Below are positions 49,901 to 57,020 of a DNA stretch of 64,000 nucleotides, one piece after another; the stretch's first letter is position 1, and each line of letters starts with the position of its first letter. The notes beneath the pieces are model-generated. The model had not been told where the DNA came from and did no database searches. It saw only the letters and a program-made list of their open reading frames with translations. The translations under genes were made by a program, and so were the position numbers. The DNA lies in IMG/VR virus record IMGVR_UViG_3300042869_000672, positions 62,001 through 126,000 of that record; one strand, 5' to 3'. Source of the stretch: a virus.

Positions 49901-52331
49901 ATTTTATGTTACCAGTGCAGGAGATGCAGCAGCAACTTCGCCAGACGGTGTCACTTGGACTCTAAGAGACGGTTCATATGCATCCTTTGATATCACAGAG
50001 ACCGCACAGAACGTAAACACTGCCTATGCAGAGACAGCTACATTAACAAGTGGCACATGGAGTGATGTTATTTGGACCGGCACACAGTTTGTTGCTGTTG
50101 GTTACAGCGGTGCAGCTGGTCTAGTTGCAACCAGCACAACCGGTACATCATGGACTAATGCTACATTGCCCACAGTTAACAGCACATATGAATATACCAC
50201 AGTGGCCTATAACGGCTCAAACCAATATGTTGCAATCATTGGCGGAAACGGCGGCACTAGAAATATTGCTACATCTCCTGATGCAGTGACCTGGACAGGA
50301 GCACTGAACGCTCTAACTACTGTTTCTTTTTGGAAAGACCTAGCCTACGGCAACGCAACTTATGTGGCCATAATGGGAGATCTCAACAGGATCAACTATT
50401 CAGCCAACGGAACAACATGGACATCAGTAACGCTAGGCGGTGTAGCGTCGAGTGAGATGAGTGCTATAGCTTATGGTGCAATCGGTGGAACTAACTACTT
50501 TGTTACCGTTGCTGGTTATTCAACAGGTAGTCAAGTATCTTCTTATTCTACAAATAACGGTGTTGCTTGGACTTCAGCTGCTTCACTACCTAGTTCAGAC
50601 TTCTGGGCAGATGTGGCATTTGGCAACAGCAGATTTGTTACTGTTGCAGGCGGAACAGGTTCTACTTCAACCAAGGCAGCATATTCAACCAACGGCACAA
50701 GTTGGACAGCAGCAACGCTACCAGGTGCAGCCACACGTTGGAACAAGATTGTCTACGGTGGCGGAGCATTTACTGCATTTGCTTACAACTCAAATAGAAC
50801 TGCTTACTCAGTAGACGGTATTACTTGGGTTGAAGGAAATACACAAGCAGCCACTAGAAACTGGGGACCTGCAGCATACGGAAACACTAAAAACGTTGTA
50901 TTAGCGACAGGCACAGCAATCGGATCTTACAACGACTTTGCATTGAATACCAACTATCTAACCACTTCAAGCACAACTACCAAGTTAAACGTCAATGACA
51001 GAATTAGATTTATCAGCGATTCTGCAGGTTCTGAAATATTTGGTGGAGTTAGAGCTGACTCAGGTGGCCAGTTATGGTATTATGTAACCAGCGTGGTTGA
51101 CTCAACAAGATTTACACTGTCACAAACACTGGGTGGTGCTAATATTACACTGACCACAGGCAGCGGTTCTATGTTGGCTTTATCATCCAAGACCTATGTG
51201 GCCAGTGCGTTGGGCAACAACAACGGTACTCCAAATTGGGTGGTATTGGCGCAGAACAGCCAAGGAGTGCAAAATATTAGACAAGGTGCTACAGCTCGTG
51301 CTCGTGCTTATGTGTTAGATGATGCACTAACAGAAATTTGGATACATGAGCCAGGATCGGGTTATGTGACTGCTCCAACAATGACCATTACTGACCCTAA
51401 TAACACAGGTGCAGATGCTCCTACTGTGGTACGTATTGGTAATGGTGCTATTGCACAGCCAACATATACCAATAGAGGCACAAGTTACTCGGCTGCGGCT
51501 ACTACTATAATTGGCAACGGTTATGCCGATAACTATCAGGTGGGAACTTTTGTGGGATTCACTGGTCTCAGTGGTATTCCAACAGCTGGTTCAAACGTGC
51601 AGATAGCTGGCATAGATGACATATGGTACAGACTGGTCAATGTTTCCAGCGTGTTGCCTTTGGCTGATGGCACCTACTCTGCTACTCTGCAGGTAAGCCC
51701 ACCAGTTGGTGTTGCTGAAGCTCCAGAGCACTTGAGCGGCGGAATTATAAGACGTAGATACAGTCAGGTACGACTAACTGGACACGATTTCTTGGACATA
51801 GGTACAGGCAATCAAGTGAATACCAATTATCCAGGACTGCCAGTTACTGACCCGATTCCTGCCAATGAAACCATAGGCAGTGGTGGTGGTAGAGTATTCT
51901 ACACTTCAACGGACCAGGACGGTAACTTTAGAGTTGGTGGATTGTTTAACGTTGAGCAATCAACGGGTGTTGCAACGCTGAATGCTGACGCTTTTAACAT
52001 TGCAGGATTGAACGAGTTGAGTTTGGGCTCAGTGGCACTAGGCGGTTCAGGTGCAACAATTACTGAATTCTCAACAGACCCGTTCTTTACACAAGATTCC
52101 GACAATATTATACCTACACAGCGAGCAATTAAAGCCTACATTACCAGCCAAATTGGCGGCGGCGGGTCTAGTTTGAACGTAAATAGTCTTACAGCCGGTG
52201 TTATATTTGTGGCCGGACAAACTATTACTACAACTACAAATGTGGCAATAAACATAAATACTAAGGTGAATTTCAAAGGCGGTATTGCTGGTTTACCCCT
52301 TGTGTTAAATTACTTCTTACTAAACAATTGA
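43971..52331 (+). CDS. Giant adhesin/fibre protein, 2786 aa paralogue of the preceding gene
   Basis: This protein has the layout of the 1845 aa neighbour, enlarged. Eight W-Y-D-V-Y-G-G-Y repeats span about residues 8-455 (for example YKVNDLVKYGGYVYLC). A beta-helix region starts at about 485 and includes four copies of a helical unit around RDVGLIVDAVVYDLTYGGN (near 580, 886, 1045 and 1260), where the smaller protein has one. GYLAENGGKIRATNGNNSYG lies near 1430. BNR-like repeats (about 1661-2316) are roughly twice as many. The C-terminus again has FYTSTDQDGNFRVGGLF and PTQRAIKAYITSQI. Duplication with later module expansion is the simplest origin. It is likely a virion adhesin. Confidence 0.75.
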   Translation: MAEFKLGRLRFVWKSDWVTGTTYFKDDIVAYGGKTFLCVVGHTAAADFYTNLDNIPTKWNQFSDGQDWKGNWGSSTLYKINDIVKYGGYLYICNDGHTSSSTLEANQGDWDIFAESFDWQNAWSTGYVYKVNDLVKYGGYVYLCNTGHTSAATAASGLEADQAKWDLFNKGLDWKGVWSTSVRYKVGDLVKYGGKTYVCNLHHTSNASAASGLEADQAKWDYFNEGIEYKGQWVTATRYKINDVVKNGGGTYICVIEHTGAGNFTTDYNAARWNQFVEGIEFEGEWSAGPTYQPGDIVRYGGNSYIAKTAHISSGGSPPSTNTTDWDLFTTGFRLQGDWNSGTAYKIGEIVRLGGYTYVATADNTNQSPPNASYWSLLNQGIDWEGDWVLASSYVLGDAVKFGANSYIAVQAHTSTTGLDRPDNDTIGAYWNLLTAGNEESALSATGDLVYYSGGGPTRLPVGDEGQVLTVENGLPTWNYFGQVAKVFYVAPHGVNSPAPTYGVTVDKPWASVRYACEQITNGTEYPNAAYLLKQNRTFIQKEIVEYVNYQITYYTTTVPTPSSIWYNFVNDSISACQRDMGLIVDAIVHDLTHTGNVKTLEATESYFSAGVLIAAINDEEFQLIEAVNYGLVLISRILANLAPAQNYQTLNGIGAGSRIKQIIDAAYTAEATAYTQCESLAGILTAALAAGVDTGLPVLNTPGYTLQVKTGQYYEVLPIPVFPNTAVVGDELRSTRISPAGSYTSANDKAKSIATLQRLQSITDEIITNAAVTPTTGNIATQDTTSQKAGNVGSATAVSSVSANAAEIKDIVTNNTPNAYVKPTPTGGTGNAFTAGYFDAARLINANKAFLQDEVSEWILAQIAASTVGFVGFTYTGTRRTKCERDVGLIVDAVVYDLTYGGNLATQIAARSYYSLGVFLEPAAELAPALAVQLRIKDIIDNIATGDTAGWTKTTALSQDVSGTAGSAPAATAAQARIQEIYDTINTGTEPTTIVPDITWPAAALITARTALNTARTTIRSNAVQHVKKLFPTLSFDETLCSRDVGYMVDALGFDLMFGSNFLSIQSGLSYQRGTTSTLVVLNSQLAAQQAVIDFISVEAQKIVATGAVVLADGLWTDIINYANTGTVPLTVGTNSPTEDLDRINGAKILQLNKEFMVAEANAYIADTFKATVTSSDAATDVFTCSSQTWMVAGDTVRFTGTVFGGIAINTTYYVLSTGLTATTFKVSTSLNGTAVDLGAASGSMVVKWYYNSASCENDVRNYIESIAYDMVYTGNYKSVLAARYYRNSLTGSKLEDLFYFKNGSGLRNCTLTGLDGSSDGTNTGYQSALTTTANEYGTYRPRAGAYASLDPGWGPNDTSAWVTNKSTYVQNVTTFGIGCVGQKIDGSLHAGGNDSIVSNDFTQVLSDGIGAWITNLGRAELVSVFSYYNYIGYLAENGGKIRATNGNNSYGTFGAVAEFIDISETPVTGTINNRGTEADVRSVLTDGTQILLHEFGNAGSENSSASFTISGTGISVATVADEFRDGAVFQVRLTDPGDSTGPGGVGYITAQSLAQAGNTTQITLAASDINSSAAYVGMSIYMIGGLGAGQYGYINSYSAASKVATVYKESTGTPGWDHVIPGTPIVAAMDLTSNYQITPRLQFSAPPFTKTTADLPSSQTWSDVVFGDGYAVYSGVASTVSSGSGSLATFNVTRRYGIYSVTIQAGGVLYTVGNTLTVLGSSLGGTSPANDITVTVAAVTSPGGAITRFTSSGTAVTAKFVAIAGGVNSSTNAAATSLDGITWTAMTMPSSQQWSAIAYGVVSNVSYYVAVARESSVAAYSRDGVNWTASNLNEVADWCDIDYGNGVFVAVSESDSSSTFRAWSSDNGINWNTTTFASGAKAIAYGFSRFVVVEGNFSNAVAYSTNGATWTVTTLPSNDDSTESNWVDIAYGNGRYVAISDSSAMAAYSFNGATWYKSNLPSIAEWSSIGYGQGVFYVTSAGDAAATSPDGVTWTLRDGSYASFDITETAQNVNTAYAETATLTSGTWSDVIWTGTQFVAVGYSGAAGLVATSTTGTSWTNATLPTVNSTYEYTTVAYNGSNQYVAIIGGNGGTRNIATSPDAVTWTGALNALTTVSFWKDLAYGNATYVAIMGDLNRINYSANGTTWTSVTLGGVASSEMSAIAYGAIGGTNYFVTVAGYSTGSQVSSYSTNNGVAWTSAASLPSSDFWADVAFGNSRFVTVAGGTGSTSTKAAYSTNGTSWTAATLPGAATRWNKIVYGGGAFTAFAYNSNRTAYSVDGITWVEGNTQAATRNWGPAAYGNTKNVVLATGTAIGSYNDFALNTNYLTTSSTTTKLNVNDRIRFISDSAGSEIFGGVRADSGGQLWYYVTSVVDSTRFTLSQTLGGANITLTTGSGSMLALSSKTYVASALGNNNGTPNWVVLAQNSQGVQNIRQGATARARAYVLDDALTEIWIHEPGSGYVTAPTMTITDPNNTGADAPTVVRIGNGAIAQPTYTNRGTSYSAAATTIIGNGYADNYQVGTFVGFTGLSGIPTAGSNVQIAGIDDIWYRLVNVSSVLPLADGTYSATLQVSPPVGVAEAPEHLSGGIIRRRYSQVRLTGHDFLDIGTGNQVNTNYPGLPVTDPIPANETIGSGGGRVFYTSTDQDGNFRVGGLFNVEQSTGVATLNADAFNIAGLNELSLGSVALGGSGATITEFSTDPFFTQDSDNIIPTQRAIKAYITSQIGGGGSSLNVNSLTAGVIFVAGQTITTTTNVAININTKVNFKGGIAGLPLVLNYFLLNN
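44439..44632 (+). repeat. 29 nt direct repeat within the chitin-binding-like array
   Basis: The bases 44439-44467 recur exactly at 44604-44632, 165 nt (55 codons, one repeat unit) apart. They encode GLEADQAKW of repeats 3 and 4. Such identity in otherwise diverged repeats suggests recent duplication or conversion between units. Confidence 0.85.
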
Positions 52332-52344
52332 TGGAGATCAGAGA

Positions 52345-52665
52345 ATGGCAACAGGATTATTAGGTCAAGCGGCACCGGCCGCAGCAACATACACTACACT
52401 GTACACAGTGCCTGCAACTACTTTTACAGTATTGGGCCTCAGTCTCTGTAATCGCGGAACAACCACAGTGTCAGTGAGAGTGGCGTTGGCCACATCAGCA
52501 ACACCAACAAACTCAGAATTTATAGAATATAATGCTGAAATTGGTGCTAACGGAGTATTGGAAAGAACCGGTATCATGATGAACGCAAACAAATTGCTGG
52601 TAATCTATGCTAGTAATGCAAACGTATCGGCCAGTGCCTTTGGCATTGAAACTTCAACATTATAA
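52345..52665 (+). CDS. Small beta-sandwich-like structural protein
   Basis: The 106 aa product (MATGLLGQAAPAAATYTTLY...) has TLYTVPATTFTVLGLSLCNR, then VSVRVALATSATPTNSEFIE and NANKLLVIYASNANVSASAF. This is the form of small head- or fibre-decoration proteins common in marine T4-like phages and resembles the 127 and 110 aa proteins. GGAGA precedes the ATG. Confidence 0.65.
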   Translation: MATGLLGQAAPAAATYTTLYTVPATTFTVLGLSLCNRGTTTVSVRVALATSATPTNSEFIEYNAEIGANGVLERTGIMMNANKLLVIYASNANVSASAFGIETSTL

Positions 52666-52686
52666 AATATTAGGAGATAATATAAA

Positions 52687-53013
52687 ATGGGACGACAAGT
52701 ATCATCCTTTGGAACAGATAGTGTAACAAACAGAACTGTGACAACATCACAGTCAGTGCTAGCCGGCGAACGCATATTTGCAAACGCCACATCAGCATCG
52801 TTTACTCTGACACTGCCTGCTTCACCTAGTGAAGGGGACACTATACAAATCATCGACGTGGCAGGAATTTTCGCAACAAATCCTGTTACCGTTGCAAGAA
52901 ACGGATTAAAAATCGCCAATCTTACAGAAGATTTGATTTTGAACCTCAACAACGCAGCAGTGACCTTGATATATTCCGGTGCAACATTTGGCTGGGTATT
53001 CATTGGACCATAA
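52687..53013 (+). CDS. Small beta-rich structural protein
   Basis: The 108 aa product has VLAGERIFANATSASFTLTL, PASPSEGDTIQIIDVAG, FATNPVTVARNGLKIANL and AAVTLIYSGATFGWVFIG, a pattern I associate with short C-terminal domains of phage fibre and receptor-binding proteins. Here it is a free-standing protein before the cysteine-rich trio. A role as a fibre collar or cap is a guess. Confidence 0.65.
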   Translation: MGRQVSSFGTDSVTNRTVTTSQSVLAGERIFANATSASFTLTLPASPSEGDTIQIIDVAGIFATNPVTVARNGLKIANLTEDLILNLNNAAVTLIYSGATFGWVFIGP

Positions 53014-53025
53014 TCGGAACTTATA

Positions 53026-54054
53026 ATGGCAAAACTATCTGACCTATTATCTACAAGAGAGATTACAGCCAACCAGAATAATCTGGAAAAGGGCAAGGTC
53101 TGGGTCGTAAGTCCAACTGCAATGGCCACTTGTATTAGAAGTGACAACTTGTGGTGTTGGACATCTCCGGGTTGTGGAACACTCACTATTGAAATGTGGG
53201 GTGCTGCTGGTAGTGGCTCTCGCATGTGTTGCTGCGGCTTTGGACTACCTGGAAATGCACCTGGCTATACCAAAAAAACTCTAGCTGTATTTTGCGGATC
53301 AAACATTTGTGGCTGTCCAGGCCAGGCCTGCAATGCGCATGATCTTTGCTTCTCAGGATGTAGTCTACCCACATATTTGCAGTGGAAACAGGCTCGAGAC
53401 CTATGCGGATACACCAGCGGTTGCATGTGCGCTCAAGGTGGTCGAGCAGGTACATCTATCTGTTCCACTGGTACCGGCCCCTACTGCTGTTTCCGTGCTG
53501 CAGGATTTTGCAATTCACAATTTACTTCTGGTGCTGCTGGTTGCGGTATTATCTGCAATCACTGCTCAGGAGGCTTCCTTGCTTGCGGTTATGGTGGCGA
53601 CATCAACTGCTGCGGCTGTATTTCATACATGCACTGGATGTGCGACATCGGAAACGCAAGACCCTGTTATGTACACCAATTTATTGCTTTTGCAGCAGGT
53701 ATATTTGCTGAACAGGGTGGTATAATTGCATCCAAGCCCGACGAAGATCCAGAATACTCACAGTGGTCAGGTGCAGGATTCATGGAACACATGCATACTC
53801 TACATGCTACCAGTCGTTCGCCCACTGGCGGCGTTCCTTGGATGGGATGTTGGACCGGTGGTCAATTCTGCGGTTGCTATGAAAACTCTGGCTGTGTGCC
53901 ATATTCACCTTATGGTGTAGGCGGAGCTGCACCTATGCCTTGCGATGGTGTCAGAGATCACGGCAAACGTGGCGGCCACGGTGCCATACGATTAACATAC
54001 AGAGGTTCGGGCGCCTTGAATCAAAACTGCGCAGTACTAGGAAGGGGAATATAA
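53026..54054 (+). CDS. Cysteine/glycine-rich protein 1 of 3
   Basis: The 342 aa product contains about 34 Cys and is very rich in Gly. The N-terminus up to about residue 45 is ordinary. A glycine-rich fibre-tip-like strand follows, GTLTIEMWGAAGSGS, then the trio's hallmark RMCCCG(F)GLPGN, and later CMCAQGGRAGTSIC, CGIICNHC, GGDINCCGC and FCGCYENSGC. No signal peptide or membrane segment is visible. Gly-rich tip domains with MWGAAGSG occur in phage adhesins, usually without cysteine. If this is a virion adhesin, the cysteines could bind metal or form disulfides after release. The role is not known. Confidence 0.75.
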   Translation: MAKLSDLLSTREITANQNNLEKGKVWVVSPTAMATCIRSDNLWCWTSPGCGTLTIEMWGAAGSGSRMCCCGFGLPGNAPGYTKKTLAVFCGSNICGCPGQACNAHDLCFSGCSLPTYLQWKQARDLCGYTSGCMCAQGGRAGTSICSTGTGPYCCFRAAGFCNSQFTSGAAGCGIICNHCSGGFLACGYGGDINCCGCISYMHWMCDIGNARPCYVHQFIAFAAGIFAEQGGIIASKPDEDPEYSQWSGAGFMEHMHTLHATSRSPTGGVPWMGCWTGGQFCGCYENSGCVPYSPYGVGGAAPMPCDGVRDHGKRGGHGAIRLTYRGSGALNQNCAVLGRGI

Positions 54055-54055
54055 A

Positions 54056-55294
54056 ATGGCACTACTCACACAATTATTAGGTAATCGCGAGCAGGCCTTC
54101 GAAGACAATCTTGAAAAAGGTAGAATTTGGGTCTATACAGACGGCAATATGTACACCTCATTCTGTAATGGCTTTTGCTGGCGTTCTCCGGGTACAGGAT
54201 GTATAGTGATCGAATCCTGGGGTGCTGCTGGTTCAGGAGCACAGATGTGCTGCTGTGGTGCAGGCCTACCAGGAAATGCACCTGCGTACACAAAAAAATG
54301 TCTTTGCGTGATTGCAGGCAACTATGTCTGCGGCTACATTGGACGTTCATGCAATAACTCATCAGCACTATGCTTTAGAGGTTGTTCAGAAGCCACCTGC
54401 GTTTGCTGGTTTGGATGTTCACCAAAAGCCCTATATGAAGGTGGCTACTATCCAGGTGACAGCGACAGCTTTAAGGGCAACAATCCTTGGGGTTGGGGCT
54501 CAGGCGGCGGCGATCCATTGAGCTCAAATGAAGGCAACGTAAACTTTCAAAACGGCGGCAATTGCGGTATCACTGGCGGCAACACATTGAACGCTAGTGG
54601 CAACGGCAACTGCTGTTCGTGGACTCAATGTCGTGCAGCAGGTGCAACTAACGGCTGCATATGCGCACAAGGCGGCAAAGGCGGCATATCAATTTGCATA
54701 GATTCAATATCTGCATATACAGTCTTTAGATGTAATTATTTCTGTGGCAGCCCCCTTGGCCCAGGCAACTCGGGTTGTAATACAGGATCACATTGCGGTA
54801 TGATCTGCAACATTTGTCAAACAACGGATGCATCACTAGGATTTATTGGCTGTGGCTACGGTGGCGACGTCAACTGCTGCGGTGGTTGGTCATGCGTATC
54901 ATTCCAGGGCTGCTGGCCAATTTGCCCATGTCTAACACAGTATCATGTGCCTGTAGCCGCAAATATTTTTGCAGAAGAAGGCGGACAGTTTTCGTACACA
55001 ACAAATTCAGACGGACAAGGGCCGACTGAATGGTCAGGAGCTCCGACACTCAATCAAATTAATGCCTTGACTACCATGAGTAGACAGCCTGGTCCAAATG
55101 CCTACACTACATGTTGGCCTGGTGAGCGAGGTTGTGGCTGCTATGAAATGCAGGGCTGCATGAACTTTTTTCCATACGGTGTTCCGGGCGCAGCTCCCCA
55201 TCCATGTCCAGGTGTGCGTGATCATGCCAGTCGTGGTGGTATGGGAGCTGTAAGAATTAAATATATTCCAGCAACAGGAGGCACATCGTACTAA
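54056..55294 (+). CDS. Cysteine/glycine-rich protein 2 of 3
   Basis: The 412 aa paralogue has about 40 Cys. It shares DNLEKGRIWVY near the N-terminus, IESWGAAGSGAQMCCCGAGL, CNNSSALCFRGCSEATCVCW, CICAQGGKGGISIC, CGYGGDVNCCGG and CGCYEMQGC with its neighbours, and ends in GGMGAVRIKYIP. An insertion of about 60 residues rich in Gly/Asn/Trp (GWGSGGGDPLSSNEGNVNF) lies near 140-200 and explains its greater length. It starts two bases after the preceding stop codon, so the three are translated together. The role is unknown. Confidence 0.75.
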   Translation: MALLTQLLGNREQAFEDNLEKGRIWVYTDGNMYTSFCNGFCWRSPGTGCIVIESWGAAGSGAQMCCCGAGLPGNAPAYTKKCLCVIAGNYVCGYIGRSCNNSSALCFRGCSEATCVCWFGCSPKALYEGGYYPGDSDSFKGNNPWGWGSGGGDPLSSNEGNVNFQNGGNCGITGGNTLNASGNGNCCSWTQCRAAGATNGCICAQGGKGGISICIDSISAYTVFRCNYFCGSPLGPGNSGCNTGSHCGMICNICQTTDASLGFIGCGYGGDVNCCGGWSCVSFQGCWPICPCLTQYHVPVAANIFAEEGGQFSYTTNSDGQGPTEWSGAPTLNQINALTTMSRQPGPNAYTTCWPGERGCGCYEMQGCMNFFPYGVPGAAPHPCPGVRDHASRGGMGAVRIKYIPATGGTSY

Positions 55295-55295
55295 C

Positions 55296-56288
55296 ATGGC
55301 AAACTTAAAAACACTTGTAGAAGCCAAACTTGATCAAATAGAGTTTGACGAAACAAATCTAGACAAGGGCAGAGTCTGGGCCTATAGCCCAGGTTCAGAA
55401 TACACAAACTTTGTCAACGGATTTTGTTGGATTGCCTGTACCACAGGCAAGGTCATTTTGGATGTGTGGGGCGCTGGCGGCAGTGGTGCTAGAATGTGCT
55501 GCTGCGGACACGGTGTGCCAGGAAATCCAGGTGCATGGTCACGCAAATGTATTTGCGTAATAGCTGGCTGTTATATCTGTGGTCACGTGGGCAAAAGCTG
55601 CAACAATGCTGATGCACTGTGTTTCCGTGGGTGTTCCGAAGCATCATGTGTGTGCTGGTATGGCAGGAATCCTTCAACTGGCGCTGCCATAAACGGCTGC
55701 ATGTGTTCACAAGGTGGACGTGGGGGTACAACCTATTGCAATCCATCGGGCGTAATTTTCTGCTGTTTCATCAGCGGCAACTTCTGTAACACCAACTATT
55801 CCAACGGTACCTGCGGCATTATTTGCAATTACGGTTCGGGTACAGGATCATGCTGCGCAGAGTCCTACGGCGGCGATATAAATAAACGCGGTGGATTTAG
55901 CTGTGTGACATTCTGGACCTGTTATTCAAACTGCCCATGTTCAACACACTATCACACAGCCATTCCTCCAGGCATGTTTGCCTGTGATGGCGGCGTAGTC
56001 AGTACAGGTATGGATGACAACAACGGATTTTCCAACTGGTCAGGAATGGGATTCCATCAGTTCAGCCAAGGTATCAATGCCATGAGCCGCTCACCAAATC
56101 GAGGAATCCCATTTACTGCATGTTGGACCTCCAACAGAGCCTGTGGCTGCTATGACGTACAAGGATGTATGCCATTCTTTCCAGTAGGAGTAGGTGGTTT
56201 ACCAGCTAATCCCTGCGGTGATGTTCGTGACAACGGATGGCGCGGCGGCCTAGGATTGGTTAGAATTAATTTTATTGCAAAGGATTAA
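55296..56288 (+). CDS. Cysteine/glycine-rich protein 3 of 3
   Basis: The 330 aa paralogue has about 34 Cys. It follows the previous stop by one base. Shared blocks are ETNLDKGRVWAYSPGSEY, LDVWGAGGSGARMCCCGHGV, CNNADALCFRGCSEASCVCW, NGCMCSQGGRGGTTYC and CGCYDVQGCMPFFPVGVGG, and the end is GGLGLVRINFIAKD. The block GGDINKRGG lacks the cysteines of the GGDINCCG block of protein 1. Divergence between copies is large outside the cysteine and glycine framework, as expected of a receptor-binding module under selection. The role is unknown. Confidence 0.75.
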   Translation: MANLKTLVEAKLDQIEFDETNLDKGRVWAYSPGSEYTNFVNGFCWIACTTGKVILDVWGAGGSGARMCCCGHGVPGNPGAWSRKCICVIAGCYICGHVGKSCNNADALCFRGCSEASCVCWYGRNPSTGAAINGCMCSQGGRGGTTYCNPSGVIFCCFISGNFCNTNYSNGTCGIICNYGSGTGSCCAESYGGDINKRGGFSCVTFWTCYSNCPCSTHYHTAIPPGMFACDGGVVSTGMDDNNGFSNWSGMGFHQFSQGINAMSRSPNRGIPFTACWTSNRACGCYDVQGCMPFFPVGVGGLPANPCGDVRDNGWRGGLGLVRINFIAKD

Positions 56289-56290
56289 AA

Positions 56291-56935
56291 ATGAGAAAAG
56301 CGTTTACAACGGTTATGCCGGACGAACCATATAAAACAACCACCAAGAAAAATATCACAGTGGATTGCGTTTACATCGGTAAAAGATATCTGCTGGTTAG
56401 ATTCAACAACGATGGCACCATATTTGCCTTGGAAAAACAAGGTGAAACACTGCCGGAAGTTGAGATGTACAAACTCACAGAGCAACAACTGGCAGCAGAA
56501 AAACAATTTCAGATTGTTATAGATGCAGAAGTCAATACATGGGAAGCTGCACATCTAACACACGATTATGAACACGGAGCAGTAGCTGACCCAACATTTA
56601 CTCTAGCAGATGGCAGTACATGGACCTATCACTATGATGATTTTCATGGCGCATTGGATCAACCCTACTATACCAACGACATGAGGTACGATCGTGCTAC
56701 TAATACTTTGATTCGTCCTAGATATCGTACTCATGCGGTAACCAAAGAAACGTTTTGGGCAAACATGAACGATCAACTCAAGGCCTTTGAACTTGCTGCC
56801 GGATCAACTAGCTATCTACCAGAAAGACTAACAGAAATTAGAGCACATAGAGATTGGTTAAAAACTGCTATTACAAAATATGCAGGTGAAGATCACTGGA
56901 AAGTTCCGTTCCCAACTAGTACGCCTTCAATTTAA
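56291..56935 (+). CDS. Protein downstream of the cysteine-rich trio
   Basis: The 214 aa product has VDCVYIGKRYLLVRFNNDG early, then FTLADGSTWTYHYDDFHGAL, and a helical C-terminus ending in EIRAHRDWLKTAITKYAG. It has no clear family match. Being the last gene before a strong terminator and directly after the trio, it might be a chaperone or assembly factor for those proteins, as gp38/gp57-type helpers are for T4 fibres. That is inference from position only. Confidence 0.55.
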   Translation: MRKAFTTVMPDEPYKTTTKKNITVDCVYIGKRYLLVRFNNDGTIFALEKQGETLPEVEMYKLTEQQLAAEKQFQIVIDAEVNTWEAAHLTHDYEHGAVADPTFTLADGSTWTYHYDDFHGALDQPYYTNDMRYDRATNTLIRPRYRTHAVTKETFWANMNDQLKAFELAAGSTSYLPERLTEIRAHRDWLKTAITKYAGEDHWKVPFPTSTPSI

Positions 56936-56956
56936 ATAAATTAAAAGCCAAGAAAG

Positions 56957-57010
56957 GCCTTGCACTTGTATCCGAGAGGATATATAATCTAAGTGCAAGG
57001 CTTATTTTTT
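56957..57010 (+). terminator. Terminator ending the fibre operon
   Basis: GCCTTGCACTT (56957-56967) pairs perfectly with AAGTGCAAGGC (56991-57001), and TTATTTTTT follows. A nested stem, TATCC-GAGA-GGATA (56969-56982), occupies the loop. An 11 bp stem with a T-run marks a strong rho-independent terminator. Confidence 0.9.
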
Positions 57011-57020
57011 TGGAGTTTAA

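Noticed and set aside
52605-53225. 206-codon leftward frame
   Set aside because: It covers the small beta-rich gene at 52687 and parts of its neighbours, all of which have good starts and spacing on the + strand.
56932-56938. TTAAATA as a late promoter
   Set aside because: It overlaps a stop codon directly before a strong terminator, so it could drive nothing unless read-through occurs.
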